Of a stretch of DNA of 13,696 nt, positions 7,060-13,696 are shown in pieces. Under the pieces are notes generated by a model that saw nothing but the letters and a program-made list of their open reading frames with translations, had not been told where the DNA came from and did not search any database. Every line of letters begins with the position of its first letter. The first letter of the stretch is position 1. Made by a program: the position numbers and the translations under genes. The stretch spans positions 1 through 13,696 of the forward strand of contig CANRJE010000027.1 of assembly GCA_947630865.1 (NCBI GenBank), written 5' to 3'. The DNA comes from an uncultured Bacilli bacterium (GTDB lineage: Bacteria; Bacillota_I; Bacilli_A; RF39; UBA660).

Positions 7060-7136
7060 GTCCCAGTAGCTCAGCTGGATAGAGCATCGCCCTTCTAAGG
7101 CGAGTGTCAGGGGTTCGAATCCCTTCTGGGACACCA
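7060..7136 (+). tRNA. tRNA-Arg (anticodon UCU)
   Basis: A full cloverleaf of 77 bases. The acceptor stem gtcccag (7060-7066) pairs with ctgggac (7126-7132), followed by discriminator A and an encoded CCA (7134-7136). The anticodon stem tcgcc/ggcga (7087-7091/7099-7103) encloses loop cttctaa with anticodon TCT at 7094-7096. The T arm contains the invariant ggttcgaatcc. It decodes AGA, the main Arg codon in these AT-rich genes. Confidence 0.97.
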
Positions 7137-7148
7137 CTTTGTTAATTG

Positions 7149-7175
7149 CCCTTATTTTATAATAAGGGTTTTATT
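7149..7175 (+). terminator. Terminator after tRNA-Arg
   Basis: cccttatt (7149-7156) and aataaggg (7161-7168) form an 8-bp stem with a 4-base loop, followed by ttttatttt. It lies 12 bases after the tRNA and should end that transcript. Confidence 0.85.
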
Positions 7176-7364
7176 TTATATAAAATTAAGAATAATAACA
7201 AATCTTCTTTTATTTTTTAGATAAAGTGTGTCTAAAAGTATCTAGTAGTTGTACGTAGATAACAAAAAGACAATAAATTTTTATATCTTGTCTATTTCAT
7301 TTTTTTATGCTTCAAAAATTGTTTGTAAACTTTCGAAAATAAACTTCTTTTATTTGGAATATTG

Positions 7365-7373
7365 TGATATATT
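7365..7373 (+). promoter_or_regulatory. Possible extended -10 promoter of thyX
   Basis: tgatatatt gives an extended -10 (TGn plus tatatt, one base from consensus). No convincing -35 is seen at 16-18 bp. The rest of 7176-7364 is AT-rich with a few small palindromes (gtttgtaaac at 7321-7330, tttcgaaa at 7331-7338) and no gene or riboswitch that I can support. Confidence 0.4.
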
Positions 7374-7397
7374 TGATATAGAGGTTAAGGAGAGGTT

Positions 7398-8822
7398 ATG
7401 AAAGTAGTTTTATTAGGAAGTAATACAAAAAAAGAAATAGAAAAAAGAATTCAAGTTGTAGCATCAGCAGGTAATTTATCTCGTGCTGACGGCACAGTAA
7501 CTCAGGTTTTTTCAAATCATAAATCATATGAATCAAATTTAAAATTAGCAAGAGCAGTTGTTGGATATGGACATAAATCAATTGCTGAACATGATTACTT
7601 AGTTTTTGCTATTGAAGATGTAAGTGTTTTGATTGAACAAATTTTGATTTCTTATCGTTTGACTTCATTTACAATTAAATCTAGACGAAATGTTGATTTT
7701 AGAAACGTAGGATTTTATGTTCCTGAATTTAAAGACAAAGATGGAAATGTCTTAAAAAATAATAAAGAATTACAAAAAAAATACAAAAAGCATATGCAAA
7801 CTTTATTCACAAAATATGGTGAATTAGTAGATTTAGAAATACCTGTTGAAGATTGTAGATATATTTTACCATATTCATTTAATAGTAATATTATTATGGG
7901 CTGTGATGCTAATGAATTATTGAGAATAACAGCAGACCTTTTATATGGTAAATTAAAAAATATTGAAGAGGCATATGAATTAGGTTTAAAATTTAAAGAA
8001 ATAATTGAAAAATATGCTCCATATTTGATAAGAGCTTTAGATAGTGAAAAAGAAAAAGATTACTATGAAGATAAATATTCATTTTTAGATACAATGGTTA
8101 ATCCTAAAAGTAAATTACTTGATAGTGTAAAAATGACTAACTATACAAAAGATGCAGATTTAGTTGTAATTTTAAATATTTTAATGGAAAGATATCAAGT
8201 AAGTTTTGAAGAAGCTAAAAAAATTCTAAAAGATTTAAAAGAACAGGATAAAGATATTGAAAGAAAATTAATGCAAGGGTTAATACATAGTAAAAATCAA
8301 AGAGAATTAGAACAAGTTATTTTCTCTTTTGAAATACCGATTGAATTAGCAGTTTTAACTCATATTACAAGACATAGAATGCATTCTTTATTAGTTCCAG
8401 ATTTTATACCAATGTGGGATTTAAGTAATTATAAAATTCCTAAGACAATAGAAAAAAATTGTTTAGATGAATACAAAGAAATATTCCAAAATAATAAAAA
8501 AGTTATGGAAGAATTTAAATCTTTAGGCGTAAGAGATGAGGATTTAGTTTATTTCTACTTATCAGGTAATGCTTGTAATATTTATACAACTATGAATGCT
8601 AGAACTTTAATGTGGCTTAGTCGTATGCGTTGTTGTAATAAAGCTCAAATTGCAATTAGAAAAATTGCTAAAGAAATGGTTGCTGAAGCTAAAAAGGTTG
8701 CACCTTTAATTGGAGAAGGATTAGGTCCTACTTGTGAAGTATTAGGATATTGTCCTGAAGGAAAAGATTCATGTAAGAATAGGGGAGTTGTAATTAAAAA
8801 GAAAGAAAAAGTAGTATCTTAA
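7398..8822 (+). CDS. thyX: Double-length FAD-dependent thymidylate synthase (ThyX family)
   Basis: A 474-residue protein built from two ThyX-like halves; ordinary ThyX is about 210-260 residues and makes dTMP from dUMP using methylene-tetrahydrofolate, FAD and NADPH. The N-half (about 1-200) keeps the HxSIAEH element (GHKSIAEH, 58-65) and the S-x-R part of the signature (S95, R97) in SFTIKSRRNV, but RHR is replaced by SYR (85-87). The C-half (about 295-440) has an intact RHR (325-327) and the later NAR...AQIAIR region (400-421), but lacks the S-x-R part (D335, I337). The C-terminus holds a Cys cluster (C446, C452, C459). ThyX sites form between subunits, so the halves may build composite sites. 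The start is supported by aaggag (7387-7392). The Nudix gene follows after 28 bases. Whether it synthesises dTMP is likely but not certain. Confidence 0.82.
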   Translation: MKVVLLGSNTKKEIEKRIQVVASAGNLSRADGTVTQVFSNHKSYESNLKLARAVVGYGHKSIAEHDYLVFAIEDVSVLIEQILISYRLTSFTIKSRRNVDFRNVGFYVPEFKDKDGNVLKNNKELQKKYKKHMQTLFTKYGELVDLEIPVEDCRYILPYSFNSNIIMGCDANELLRITADLLYGKLKNIEEAYELGLKFKEIIEKYAPYLIRALDSEKEKDYYEDKYSFLDTMVNPKSKLLDSVKMTNYTKDADLVVILNILMERYQVSFEEAKKILKDLKEQDKDIERKLMQGLIHSKNQRELEQVIFSFEIPIELAVLTHITRHRMHSLLVPDFIPMWDLSNYKIPKTIEKNCLDEYKEIFQNNKKVMEEFKSLGVRDEDLVYFYLSGNACNIYTTMNARTLMWLSRMRCCNKAQIAIRKIAKEMVAEAKKVAPLIGEGLGPTCEVLGYCPEGKDSCKNRGVVIKKKEKVVS

Positions 8823-8850
8823 TTACAACTGTTCTTATAAAGGAGATACA

Positions 8851-9303
8851 ATGGGATACATAGAAAATGTTCGAAAATACGTTGGGCATAAACCAATTTT
8901 TATATGTGGAGCTGGAGTTTTAATATATAATGAAAAAGGTGAAGTGTTGCTTCAAAAAAGAAGTGATGATGGAGCTTGGGGAAATCCAGGTGGTTCAGTT
9001 GAATTTGGTGAAACAGTTGAAGAAGCAGCAGTTCGAGAAGTTTATGAAGAGACAGGTTTAAAAATAAAACCTGAAGATTTAAAATTATTTAAAATATATT
9101 CTGGTGAAAAATTACATCATATTTATCCTAATGGAGATGAAGCTTATATTGTCAGTATAATGTATGAAACCAATAAATATGAAGGAAAATTAAGATTAGA
9201 TGAAGAGTCTCTTGATTTAAAGTTTTTTGCTCCAGACGCTTTACCTGAAAATCTTAGTAAATTATTTGATTTTCTAGCTGATGACATAAAAAATAGAAAA
9301 TAA
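8851..9303 (+). CDS. Nudix hydrolase
   Basis: A 150-residue cytoplasmic hydrolase that should cleave a nucleoside diphosphate linked to another group, using Mg2+ or Mn2+. The Nudix box is a perfect match to GX5EX7REUXEEXGU: G48, E54, R62-E63, E66-E67, G69-L70. The N-terminal GHKPIFICGAGVLIYN and the WGNPGG entry to the box resemble MutT/YjhB-type small Nudix proteins. The substrate cannot be told from sequence; modified or excess nucleotides would suit its place next to thyX. The start is set by aaggag (8840-8845). The gene follows thyX by 28 bases with no terminator between, so they are probably co-transcribed. Confidence 0.93.
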   Translation: MGYIENVRKYVGHKPIFICGAGVLIYNEKGEVLLQKRSDDGAWGNPGGSVEFGETVEEAAVREVYEETGLKIKPEDLKLFKIYSGEKLHHIYPNGDEAYIVSIMYETNKYEGKLRLDEESLDLKFFAPDALPENLSKLFDFLADDIKNRK

Positions 9304-9349
9304 TTTTTATATAAAAATGATGCATAAATAGACATCTAAAGGAGAAAAA

Positions 9350-9757
9350 ATGAGAGATAATAATAAAAAAACTTATATTGAATTCTTTTACATTCAACCA
9401 GGTGTTCCACCTATTTTAAGATATGAAATATCAACAAGAGATCCATTACAAATAGAATATGATGATATAACTGTTGCTTTTCGTTTCTGTGATAAAAAAG
9501 GTGATGAGTTTATCAATTATTCTAAATGGTATTTTATAGGAGAAGAATTATCACTTGAAGATGCAATCAAAAGACTAGGTCATATTCAAGCTTATAAATC
9601 TAAATTAGAGACATTTAAAAATAATTTTGTAAAAAGAATTTGTATTACAAGATTAGATAATTTAGTTCCAATGTCAGATGATGATATAACAATAGAGCAA
9701 TATAAAAAAGAAAATGAGAGTATAGTAAAAACTAAATTAAATAAGAATTGGTTATAA
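9350..9757 (+). CDS. Unrecognised protein with one copy of a novel-looking YFIG domain
   Basis: A 135-residue soluble protein with no signal peptide or membrane span. I do not recognise it. Residues 61-113 (from YFIGEELSLEDA to MSDDDI) align without gaps to residues 69-121 and 211-263 of the next gene's product; about 22 of 53 positions are identical to the first of these. Shared features are a YFIG start, a SLxxA helix, a central G, AY, and a final strand-like stretch ending in DDI. The first ~60 residues look beta-rich with aromatic residues. A good site, aaaggag (9338-9344), fixes the start. It lies 46 bases after the Nudix gene, and its transcript should end at the hairpin at 9785. Function unknown. 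Confidence 0.8.
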   Translation: MRDNNKKTYIEFFYIQPGVPPILRYEISTRDPLQIEYDDITVAFRFCDKKGDEFINYSKWYFIGEELSLEDAIKRLGHIQAYKSKLETFKNNFVKRICITRLDNLVPMSDDDITIEQYKKENESIVKTKLNKNWL

Positions 9758-9784
9758 TTTAATTAATATAACCGCTTTATACTG

Positions 9785-9811
9785 AGACCTTGACAATTCA
9801 AGGTCTTTTTG
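9785..9811 (+). terminator. Terminator of the thyX operon, overlapping the next promoter
   Basis: agaccttg (9785-9792) and caaggtct (9799-9806) form an 8-bp stem with loop acaatt, followed by a T run to 9810. It ends the thyX-Nudix-135-residue gene transcript. The -35 box of the following gene's promoter lies inside the left arm and loop of this hairpin. Confidence 0.88.
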
Positions 9812-9818
9812 TTATAAT
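9790..9818 (+). promoter_or_regulatory. Consensus promoter of the two-copy domain gene
   Basis: ttgaca (9790-9795) and tataat (9813-9818) are both perfect consensus boxes with the optimal 17-bp spacer. The spacer contains the right arm and T run of the upstream terminator. Transcription would start near 9825, with the ribosome binding site ggagggg (9834-9840) only about ten bases later. It should be strong and constitutive unless the overlap is used for control. Confidence 0.88.
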
Positions 9819-9846
9819 AAGAAACAAAATTTTGGAGGGGGAAAAT

Positions 9847-10692
9847 ATGAATATACCAAATTATGTAAATAAAGTTGAAAGATTAATAAAAGTTAATTAC
9901 ACAAATGGAAATAGTGAAACTTATCAATTAACCGATAATATTTTAAAAAAGTTAAAAGAAAGTGATATTGAATCTTTTGAAATAATTGAAGAGAAAACAA
10001 TTACTACTGAATCAGGAGAAGTTTTTTCATCTAGAAATAGAAAAGGTAATTACTTTATAGGTCAAAAAATGACATTATTTGAAGCATTTAAAGCCTATGG
10101 AAATGATCCTGCTTATATCAATGTTCTTGCTCATATGAAGAATGATAAAGTAAAATATGTATGTTTAACACCATATAAGAAACTTATAGCTATTTCAAAA
10201 GATGATATTTGTACTGACCTTGATACAATTGATGAAAAAATAGATGTTCAAAGTCCAATAGTTAAATCTTTAAGTGATGAAGATGTTGAATTATCAATTT
10301 GTAGTTCAGTTATATGTAATTATGGACTTGATGAAGAAAGATACTTTGATAGAAATCAAGTTGAAATAAGTGATATTTTAGGTATTAAAAATTTAAATTA
10401 TTTTTCTACTAATGATATAGATGTTATATCTTATAATGGAGATTTTTATTTAAGTAAACCTAAAAATGAAGAAAAATATTTTATAGGTAAAAAAATGAGT
10501 TTAGAAGAAGCTTCTTTATTATATGGAATGATGCCTTCTTATATTAATGTTTTTGCTTATATGAGAAGAAATGGTGTTACAACTGTTTTATTAACATCTT
10601 ATAATAAATTAATAGCAATTCCTGATAATGCAAAATGTATAGAACCTAGTGAATTTGTTTTTGCTAGTGAATATTCAAAAGCTTCAAAATAG
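9847..10692 (+). CDS. Unrecognised protein with two copies of the YFIG domain
   Basis: A 281-residue soluble protein, no signal peptide or membrane span, not recognised by me. It has two copies of a ~53-residue domain, at 69-121 (YFIGQKMTLFEAFKAYG start) and 211-263 (YFIGKKMSLEEASLLYG start). The copies share about 28 of 53 residues, including YFIG, PxYINV, LTxYxKLIAI. The gene before it has a third copy. Each copy is preceded by a poorly conserved, charged, beta-type stretch, so the full unit may be about 110-140 residues. The start at 9847 follows ggagggg (9834-9840); an in-frame ATG at 9790 lies inside the terminator hairpin and upstream of the site, so it is rejected. It is expressed alone from a consensus promoter and ends at a clear terminator. 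Function unknown; high expression is likely from the promoter. Confidence 0.85.
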   Translation: MNIPNYVNKVERLIKVNYTNGNSETYQLTDNILKKLKESDIESFEIIEEKTITTESGEVFSSRNRKGNYFIGQKMTLFEAFKAYGNDPAYINVLAHMKNDKVKYVCLTPYKKLIAISKDDICTDLDTIDEKIDVQSPIVKSLSDEDVELSICSSVICNYGLDEERYFDRNQVEISDILGIKNLNYFSTNDIDVISYNGDFYLSKPKNEEKYFIGKKMSLEEASLLYGMMPSYINVFAYMRRNGVTTVLLTSYNKLIAIPDNAKCIEPSEFVFASEYSKASK

Positions 10693-10699
10693 TTAAATT

Positions 10700-10722
10700 A
10701 AACGTCTTGGGACGTTTTTTTT
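10700..10722 (+). terminator. Terminator after the two-copy domain gene
   Basis: aaacgtc (10700-10706) and gacgttt (10711-10717) form a 7-bp stem with loop ttgg, running into an 8-base T tract. It sits 8 bases after the stop codon. Confidence 0.9.
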
Positions 10723-10759
10723 ATTTTAATTTATACATACTATATATGGTGATATTTTT

Positions 10760-11269
10760 ATGATTTATCTTAATTATTTCTTTTTTTATTCTTTATTAGG
10801 ATTTATTATGGAAAGTACTTTATATAAAATAACAGTTGTTAATATGCATAGTGGAATTTTATATGGACCATATACTTTAGTTTATGGATTTGGAGTTTTA
10901 ACATCTATTTTAATTTATGAATTTTTAGAATCAAGAGTAAAGTGGAAAAATAAATTTATAAAGGTACTTTGTTATTTTCTTTTATATACAATTGTTTTAT
11001 CTTTAATAGAATTTATTGGAGGACATATTTTACATTTCTTTTTTCAAATTGATTTATGGAATTATAGTAATCATATTGATGCCCTTGGAAAATATATTTG
11101 TCTTACTAATTCTTTAATTTGGGGATTACTTGGAACTTTAAATGTTTATTTTATTTATCCGAGATTAAAAAAATTATTTAAAAAAATACCAAAAGTTTAC
11201 ACATATAGCATATTAGGTATTTTAATACTAGATATTATATTAACAATTATAACTAAAATATTATTCTGA
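10760..11269 (+). CDS. CmpB-like putative ABC-transporter type IV membrane protein
   Basis: A 169-residue membrane protein resembling the ABC_trans_CmpB family (COG4905). The features seen are an N-terminal span with YSLLGFIMES, then GPYTLVYGFGVLTSILIYEF (about 36-55), a further span with LIEFIGGHILHFFF (about 82-96), a loop with LWNYS, a span with LTNSLIWGLLG (about 115-125) and a C-terminal hydrophobic segment (149-167). The name 'ABC transporter' is historical; no ATPase gene is adjacent and the true role is unknown. Start at 10760 is supported by a modest ggtga (10749-10753 region). It is the only gene here ending in TGA, which shows TGA is a stop in this organism. Its own promoter is not clear. 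Confidence 0.75.
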   Translation: MIYLNYFFFYSLLGFIMESTLYKITVVNMHSGILYGPYTLVYGFGVLTSILIYEFLESRVKWKNKFIKVLCYFLLYTIVLSLIEFIGGHILHFFFQIDLWNYSNHIDALGKYICLTNSLIWGLLGTLNVYFIYPRLKKLFKKIPKVYTYSILGILILDIILTIITKILF

Positions 11270-11282
11270 TTAATTCAATTTA

Positions 11283-11291
11283 TGTTATACT
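11283..11291 (+). promoter_or_regulatory. Extended -10 promoter of the zinc-ribbon membrane protein gene
   Basis: tgttatact combines a TGn extension with tatact, one base from the -10 consensus. No good -35 is visible, which is normal for extended -10 promoters. The ribosome binding site aggtgg (11300-11305) follows, with ATG at 11311. Confidence 0.5.
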
Positions 11292-11310
11292 ATATTTATA
11301 GGTGGTATCT

Positions 11311-12306
11311 ATGAAATGTAGTAATTGTTCTAATGATAAAATTACAGCAAGTGATAAGTTTTGTCCTTTGTGTGGAAGTACCATTAAGAAAAAAAATAAA
11401 ACTAAAAAAATTGTTATAATAACTCTTTTAATTTTATTCTTTGTTTTTATTCTTTATATGATATCTTTAATTATGTTAATTCAAAATGTATTGGATAATG
11501 AAGTTTCCATTACTGCTTTGGAATTTGAAAATTATATGGAAAAACATGATTGTTATTTAGAAACTGATGATACTTCTTATCGAAATGCTAAATTATATAA
11601 AGTAAAAGAAGGGGATGGGTGTCATTATAATATAACATTCATGGAAGGAGATTATAAGTCTTTAAATGAAGAGTTTCACAAATTAGACTTAAATAATAAA
11701 TCTTTTATTTCTAATTCTTATTATAGTTATAAAGACTCTTTGAAAGTTTATAAAGTTGTAACTAAAAAAAATTCAATGTTATATGGAAATGCTTCTTTTG
11801 ATAATGAGAAAGAGTTAACTAAAGCTTTTTCCGATTTAAAGTTTGATTTCAATAAAGGTAATTTATTTTTTTGTTCAATGATTATATTTATGATTATTTT
11901 GTTAATTTCTATAATTTTTCTAATTGTTGTTTACTATAAAATATTTAAAAAAGTTGGCTTAAAGGGTTGGTATATTTTTATTCCTTTTTATAATATTTAT
12001 TCTCTTATTTCTAAGTTAACAAAAAAGAGTTGGGTTAAGTTCCTTTTAATAGTTGAATATACATTAATGATTTTATATATAATTGTAAGTTCTATTTTCC
12101 TTAATCCTTATATAATGTGGCTTTTATTTCTTCTTATGGAAGCACTTCTTATTATTTACTATATCTTATATATTTTTCTTAATATAAAAATGACTAAATC
12201 TTTTGGATATAGTGTTGGTTATGCTGTAGGTTTAATTTTAATACCAGTTATTTTTCTTCCTATATTTGCCTTTGATGATAATAAATATTTAGGAATTAAA
12301 GAGTAA
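11311..12306 (+). CDS. Zinc-ribbon membrane protein with DUF5684-like C-terminus
   Basis: A 331-residue protein in three parts. Residues 3-21 form a zinc ribbon (C3, C6, C18, C21: CSNC and CPLC). A basic stretch and one membrane span (about 33-57) lead to an extracytoplasmic segment of ~125 residues with two cysteines (in HDCYL and DGCHY) that could pair. The C-terminal half has several spans with the pattern KVGLKGWYIFIPFYNIYSL and later KSFGYSVGYAVGLILIPVIF, which resembles DUF5684-type membrane domains. A cytoplasmic zinc ribbon joined to an outside domain suggests sensing or scaffolding, but no function is established. ATG at 11311 is preferred over the in-frame GTG at 11302, which overlaps the ribosome binding site. 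Transcription is probably from the extended -10 at 11283. Confidence 0.78.
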   Translation: MKCSNCSNDKITASDKFCPLCGSTIKKKNKTKKIVIITLLILFFVFILYMISLIMLIQNVLDNEVSITALEFENYMEKHDCYLETDDTSYRNAKLYKVKEGDGCHYNITFMEGDYKSLNEEFHKLDLNNKSFISNSYYSYKDSLKVYKVVTKKNSMLYGNASFDNEKELTKAFSDLKFDFNKGNLFFCSMIIFMIILLISIIFLIVVYYKIFKKVGLKGWYIFIPFYNIYSLISKLTKKSWVKFLLIVEYTLMILYIIVSSIFLNPYIMWLLFLLMEALLIIYYILYIFLNIKMTKSFGYSVGYAVGLILIPVIFLPIFAFDDNKYLGIKE

Positions 12307-12428
12307 TTTTTAATGAAATTTTAGAATAAAGTGTATATCAAAAAATGTCTATTTGTTCTTTTAGGTTTCATTTTAAATTACTTTTTTTCTATTTTAAAAA
12401 ATTAGACATATATTTAAGTGGTGGAAAT

Positions 12429-13696
12429 ATGTTTAATAAAAAGATTGATAGTAGGATTAAATTAGTTTTAATTTTTTTTATTAGTTTTTTTGCAGTTATA
12501 TTTTTAAAAATAGTTTACATTGAAATGATTGATTATAAAAAGTTATCAAGTTTAGCTAATGATTTATGGAGTAGAGATTTACCGATTGAAGCAAATAGGG
12601 GATTAATACTTGATAGAAATGGTGTTATTTTAGCTGATAATATTACAACTACTTCTTTAGTATTAATTCCAAGTCAAATATCAAAAAAAGAAGAAGTAAC
12701 AAAGACTCTTGCTGATATTTTAGGTGTTACTTATGAAGAAATGAAAACACACATTTATAAAAAAACTTCAATTGAAAGAGTGCATCCTGAAGGTAGAAGA
12801 CTAAGTTATGAAATAGCTGATAAAATTGAAAGTTATAATTATGATGGAGTTTATTTAGTAAAAGAAAGTAAAAGATATTATCCTTATGGTGAAACTCTAT
12901 CCCATGTACTAGGTTATGTTGGAATTGATAATCAAGGACTTGGTGGTATTGAATTAATATATGATTCTTATCTACAGGGAGAAAATGGAGCGATTAAATA
13001 TTTTAGTGATGCTAAAGGAAATAAAATTAATTTATCAGAATTATATTTAGAACCAGCTAGTGGAATGAATATAACTTTAACGATTGATATTAATATTCAA
13101 TTAGCTCTTGAAAGAGAATTAGAAAATGTTGATAGTACTTTAAAGCCAGATGATTCTTTAGCTGTTGTTATAGATCCCAATACTGGTGAAATATTAGCTA
13201 TGTCAAGTCGTCCTACTTTCAATCCTAATAATTATAAATTATATTCTACATCAGTTTTAAATAGAAATTTACCGGTTTGGATGACTTATGAGCCTGGTTC
13301 AACATTTAAAATTATCACGATGAGTTCAGCAGTTGAAGAGAAAGTAATTGATATTTATAATGACCACTTTTATGATTCGGGAAGTGTTAATATAAATGGA
13401 AGTCGAATTGGTTGTTGGAAATCTGGTGGACATGGAGATCAAACATTTTTACAAGTCTTAGAAAATTCTTGCAATCCAGGATTTGTAAAACTTGGACAAT
13501 TACTTGGTAAAGAGAAATTATTTTCCTATTTCGATTTATTTGGCTTTGGGCAAAAAACGGGAATAGATTTAAATGGAGAATCCGAAGGAATTATGTTTTC
13601 ACTTGATAAAGTAGGAGAGTTAGAACTTGTAACTTCTGCTTTTGGACAAGGAATAAGTGTTACCCCTATTCAACAAGTAACAGCTGTTAGTAGTGT
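12429..13696 (+). CDS. Class B penicillin-binding protein, truncated by the window end
   Basis: The first 422 residues of a peptidoglycan transpeptidase of the FtsI/SpoVD/PBP2 type, which cross-links the wall at the septum or side wall. It has a short cytoplasmic N-terminus, one membrane anchor (about 11-31), a PBP dimerisation-type region starting at PIEANRGLILDRNG (52-65), and a transpeptidase domain from about 235. The active-site Ser is in GSTFK (S291, K294), the second motif is SCN (347-349), and the later GQKTGIDLNGE stretch is typical. The third KTG motif would lie beyond the window. Start is supported by ggtgg (12420-12424). The frame is open to the last base with no stop. Which PBP class member it is cannot be settled without the C-terminus (for example PASTA domains). 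Confidence 0.92.
   Translation, partial: MFNKKIDSRIKLVLIFFISFFAVIFLKIVYIEMIDYKKLSSLANDLWSRDLPIEANRGLILDRNGVILADNITTTSLVLIPSQISKKEEVTKTLADILGVTYEEMKTHIYKKTSIERVHPEGRRLSYEIADKIESYNYDGVYLVKESKRYYPYGETLSHVLGYVGIDNQGLGGIELIYDSYLQGENGAIKYFSDAKGNKINLSELYLEPASGMNITLTIDINIQLALERELENVDSTLKPDDSLAVVIDPNTGEILAMSSRPTFNPNNYKLYSTSVLNRNLPVWMTYEPGSTFKIITMSSAVEEKVIDIYNDHFYDSGSVNINGSRIGCWKSGGHGDQTFLQVLENSCNPGFVKLGQLLGKEKLFSYFDLFGFGQKTGIDLNGESEGIMFSLDKVGELELVTSAFGQGISVTPIQQVTAVSS

Noticed and set aside
7176..7397. Riboswitch or T-box leader before thyX
   Set aside because: Only small AT-rich dyads are seen (for example agacaa/ttgtct at 7268-7293); no conserved T-box or folate/riboswitch core and no antiterminator pair.
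1..13696. Mycoplasma-type genetic code (TGA = Trp), suggested by the extreme AT content
   Set aside because: One gene ends at TGA (11267-11269) with a normal intergenic region after it, and Trp is encoded by TGG throughout.
1..13696. CRISPR array or prophage
   Set aside because: No regularly spaced direct repeats of 25-40 bases and no phage structural or integrase genes; the only mobile element is the IS.

Overview
The window is very AT-rich DNA with densely packed genes, almost all on the + strand, good Shine-Dalgarno sites and consensus sigma-A-type promoters. It encodes a class B penicillin-binding protein, a sortase, a wall-anchored adhesin, an NlpC/P60 hydrolase and a tRNA with an encoded CCA. 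This fits a walled, low-GC Bacillota lineage, for example an uncultured gut Bacilli or Erysipelotrichia-like group. TGA is used as a stop (gene ending at 11269) and TGG encodes Trp, so the genetic code is 11 rather than the Mycoplasma code. Genus cannot be fixed from the sequence.

Layout. (1) 2-1693: a complete IS1182-type insertion sequence with perfect 18-bp terminal inverted repeats and one intact DDE transposase. (2) 1726-5829: a surface-display operon starting at a strong promoter immediately downstream of the IS. It holds an 827-residue thioester-domain adhesin with four SpaA/CnaB-like domains and an unusual VPKTD sorting signal, an overlapping sortase gene, and two small multi-pass membrane proteins of unknown function. 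(3) 5870-6978: a secreted NlpC/P60 cell-wall hydrolase with its own promoter and a long acidic, proline-rich tail. (4) 7018-7175: tRNA-Arg(UCU) with promoter and terminator. (5) 7398-9757: a probable operon of a double-length ThyX, a Nudix hydrolase and an unrecognised 135-residue protein. (6) 9790-10722: a monocistronic 281-residue protein carrying two copies of a domain also found in the 135-residue protein. (7) 10760-12306: two membrane proteins (CmpB-like; zinc ribbon plus DUF5684-like). (8) 12429-end: a class B penicillin-binding protein cut by the window edge.

How the genes relate. The adhesin, sortase and small membrane proteins look like one self-contained unit that makes and anchors a fibre-like surface protein able to bond covalently to a target through its thioester. 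The NlpC/P60 hydrolase and the penicillin-binding protein remodel and build the same wall. ThyX and the Nudix enzyme belong to nucleotide metabolism; the two proteins with the shared domain have no assignable role.

The points most worth following are the disulfide-capable, isopeptide-capable adhesin with its non-canonical sorting motif; the sortase without the usual catalytic arginine; the tandem ThyX whose halves have complementary degenerate active sites; and the unrecognised ~53-residue domain seen three times.
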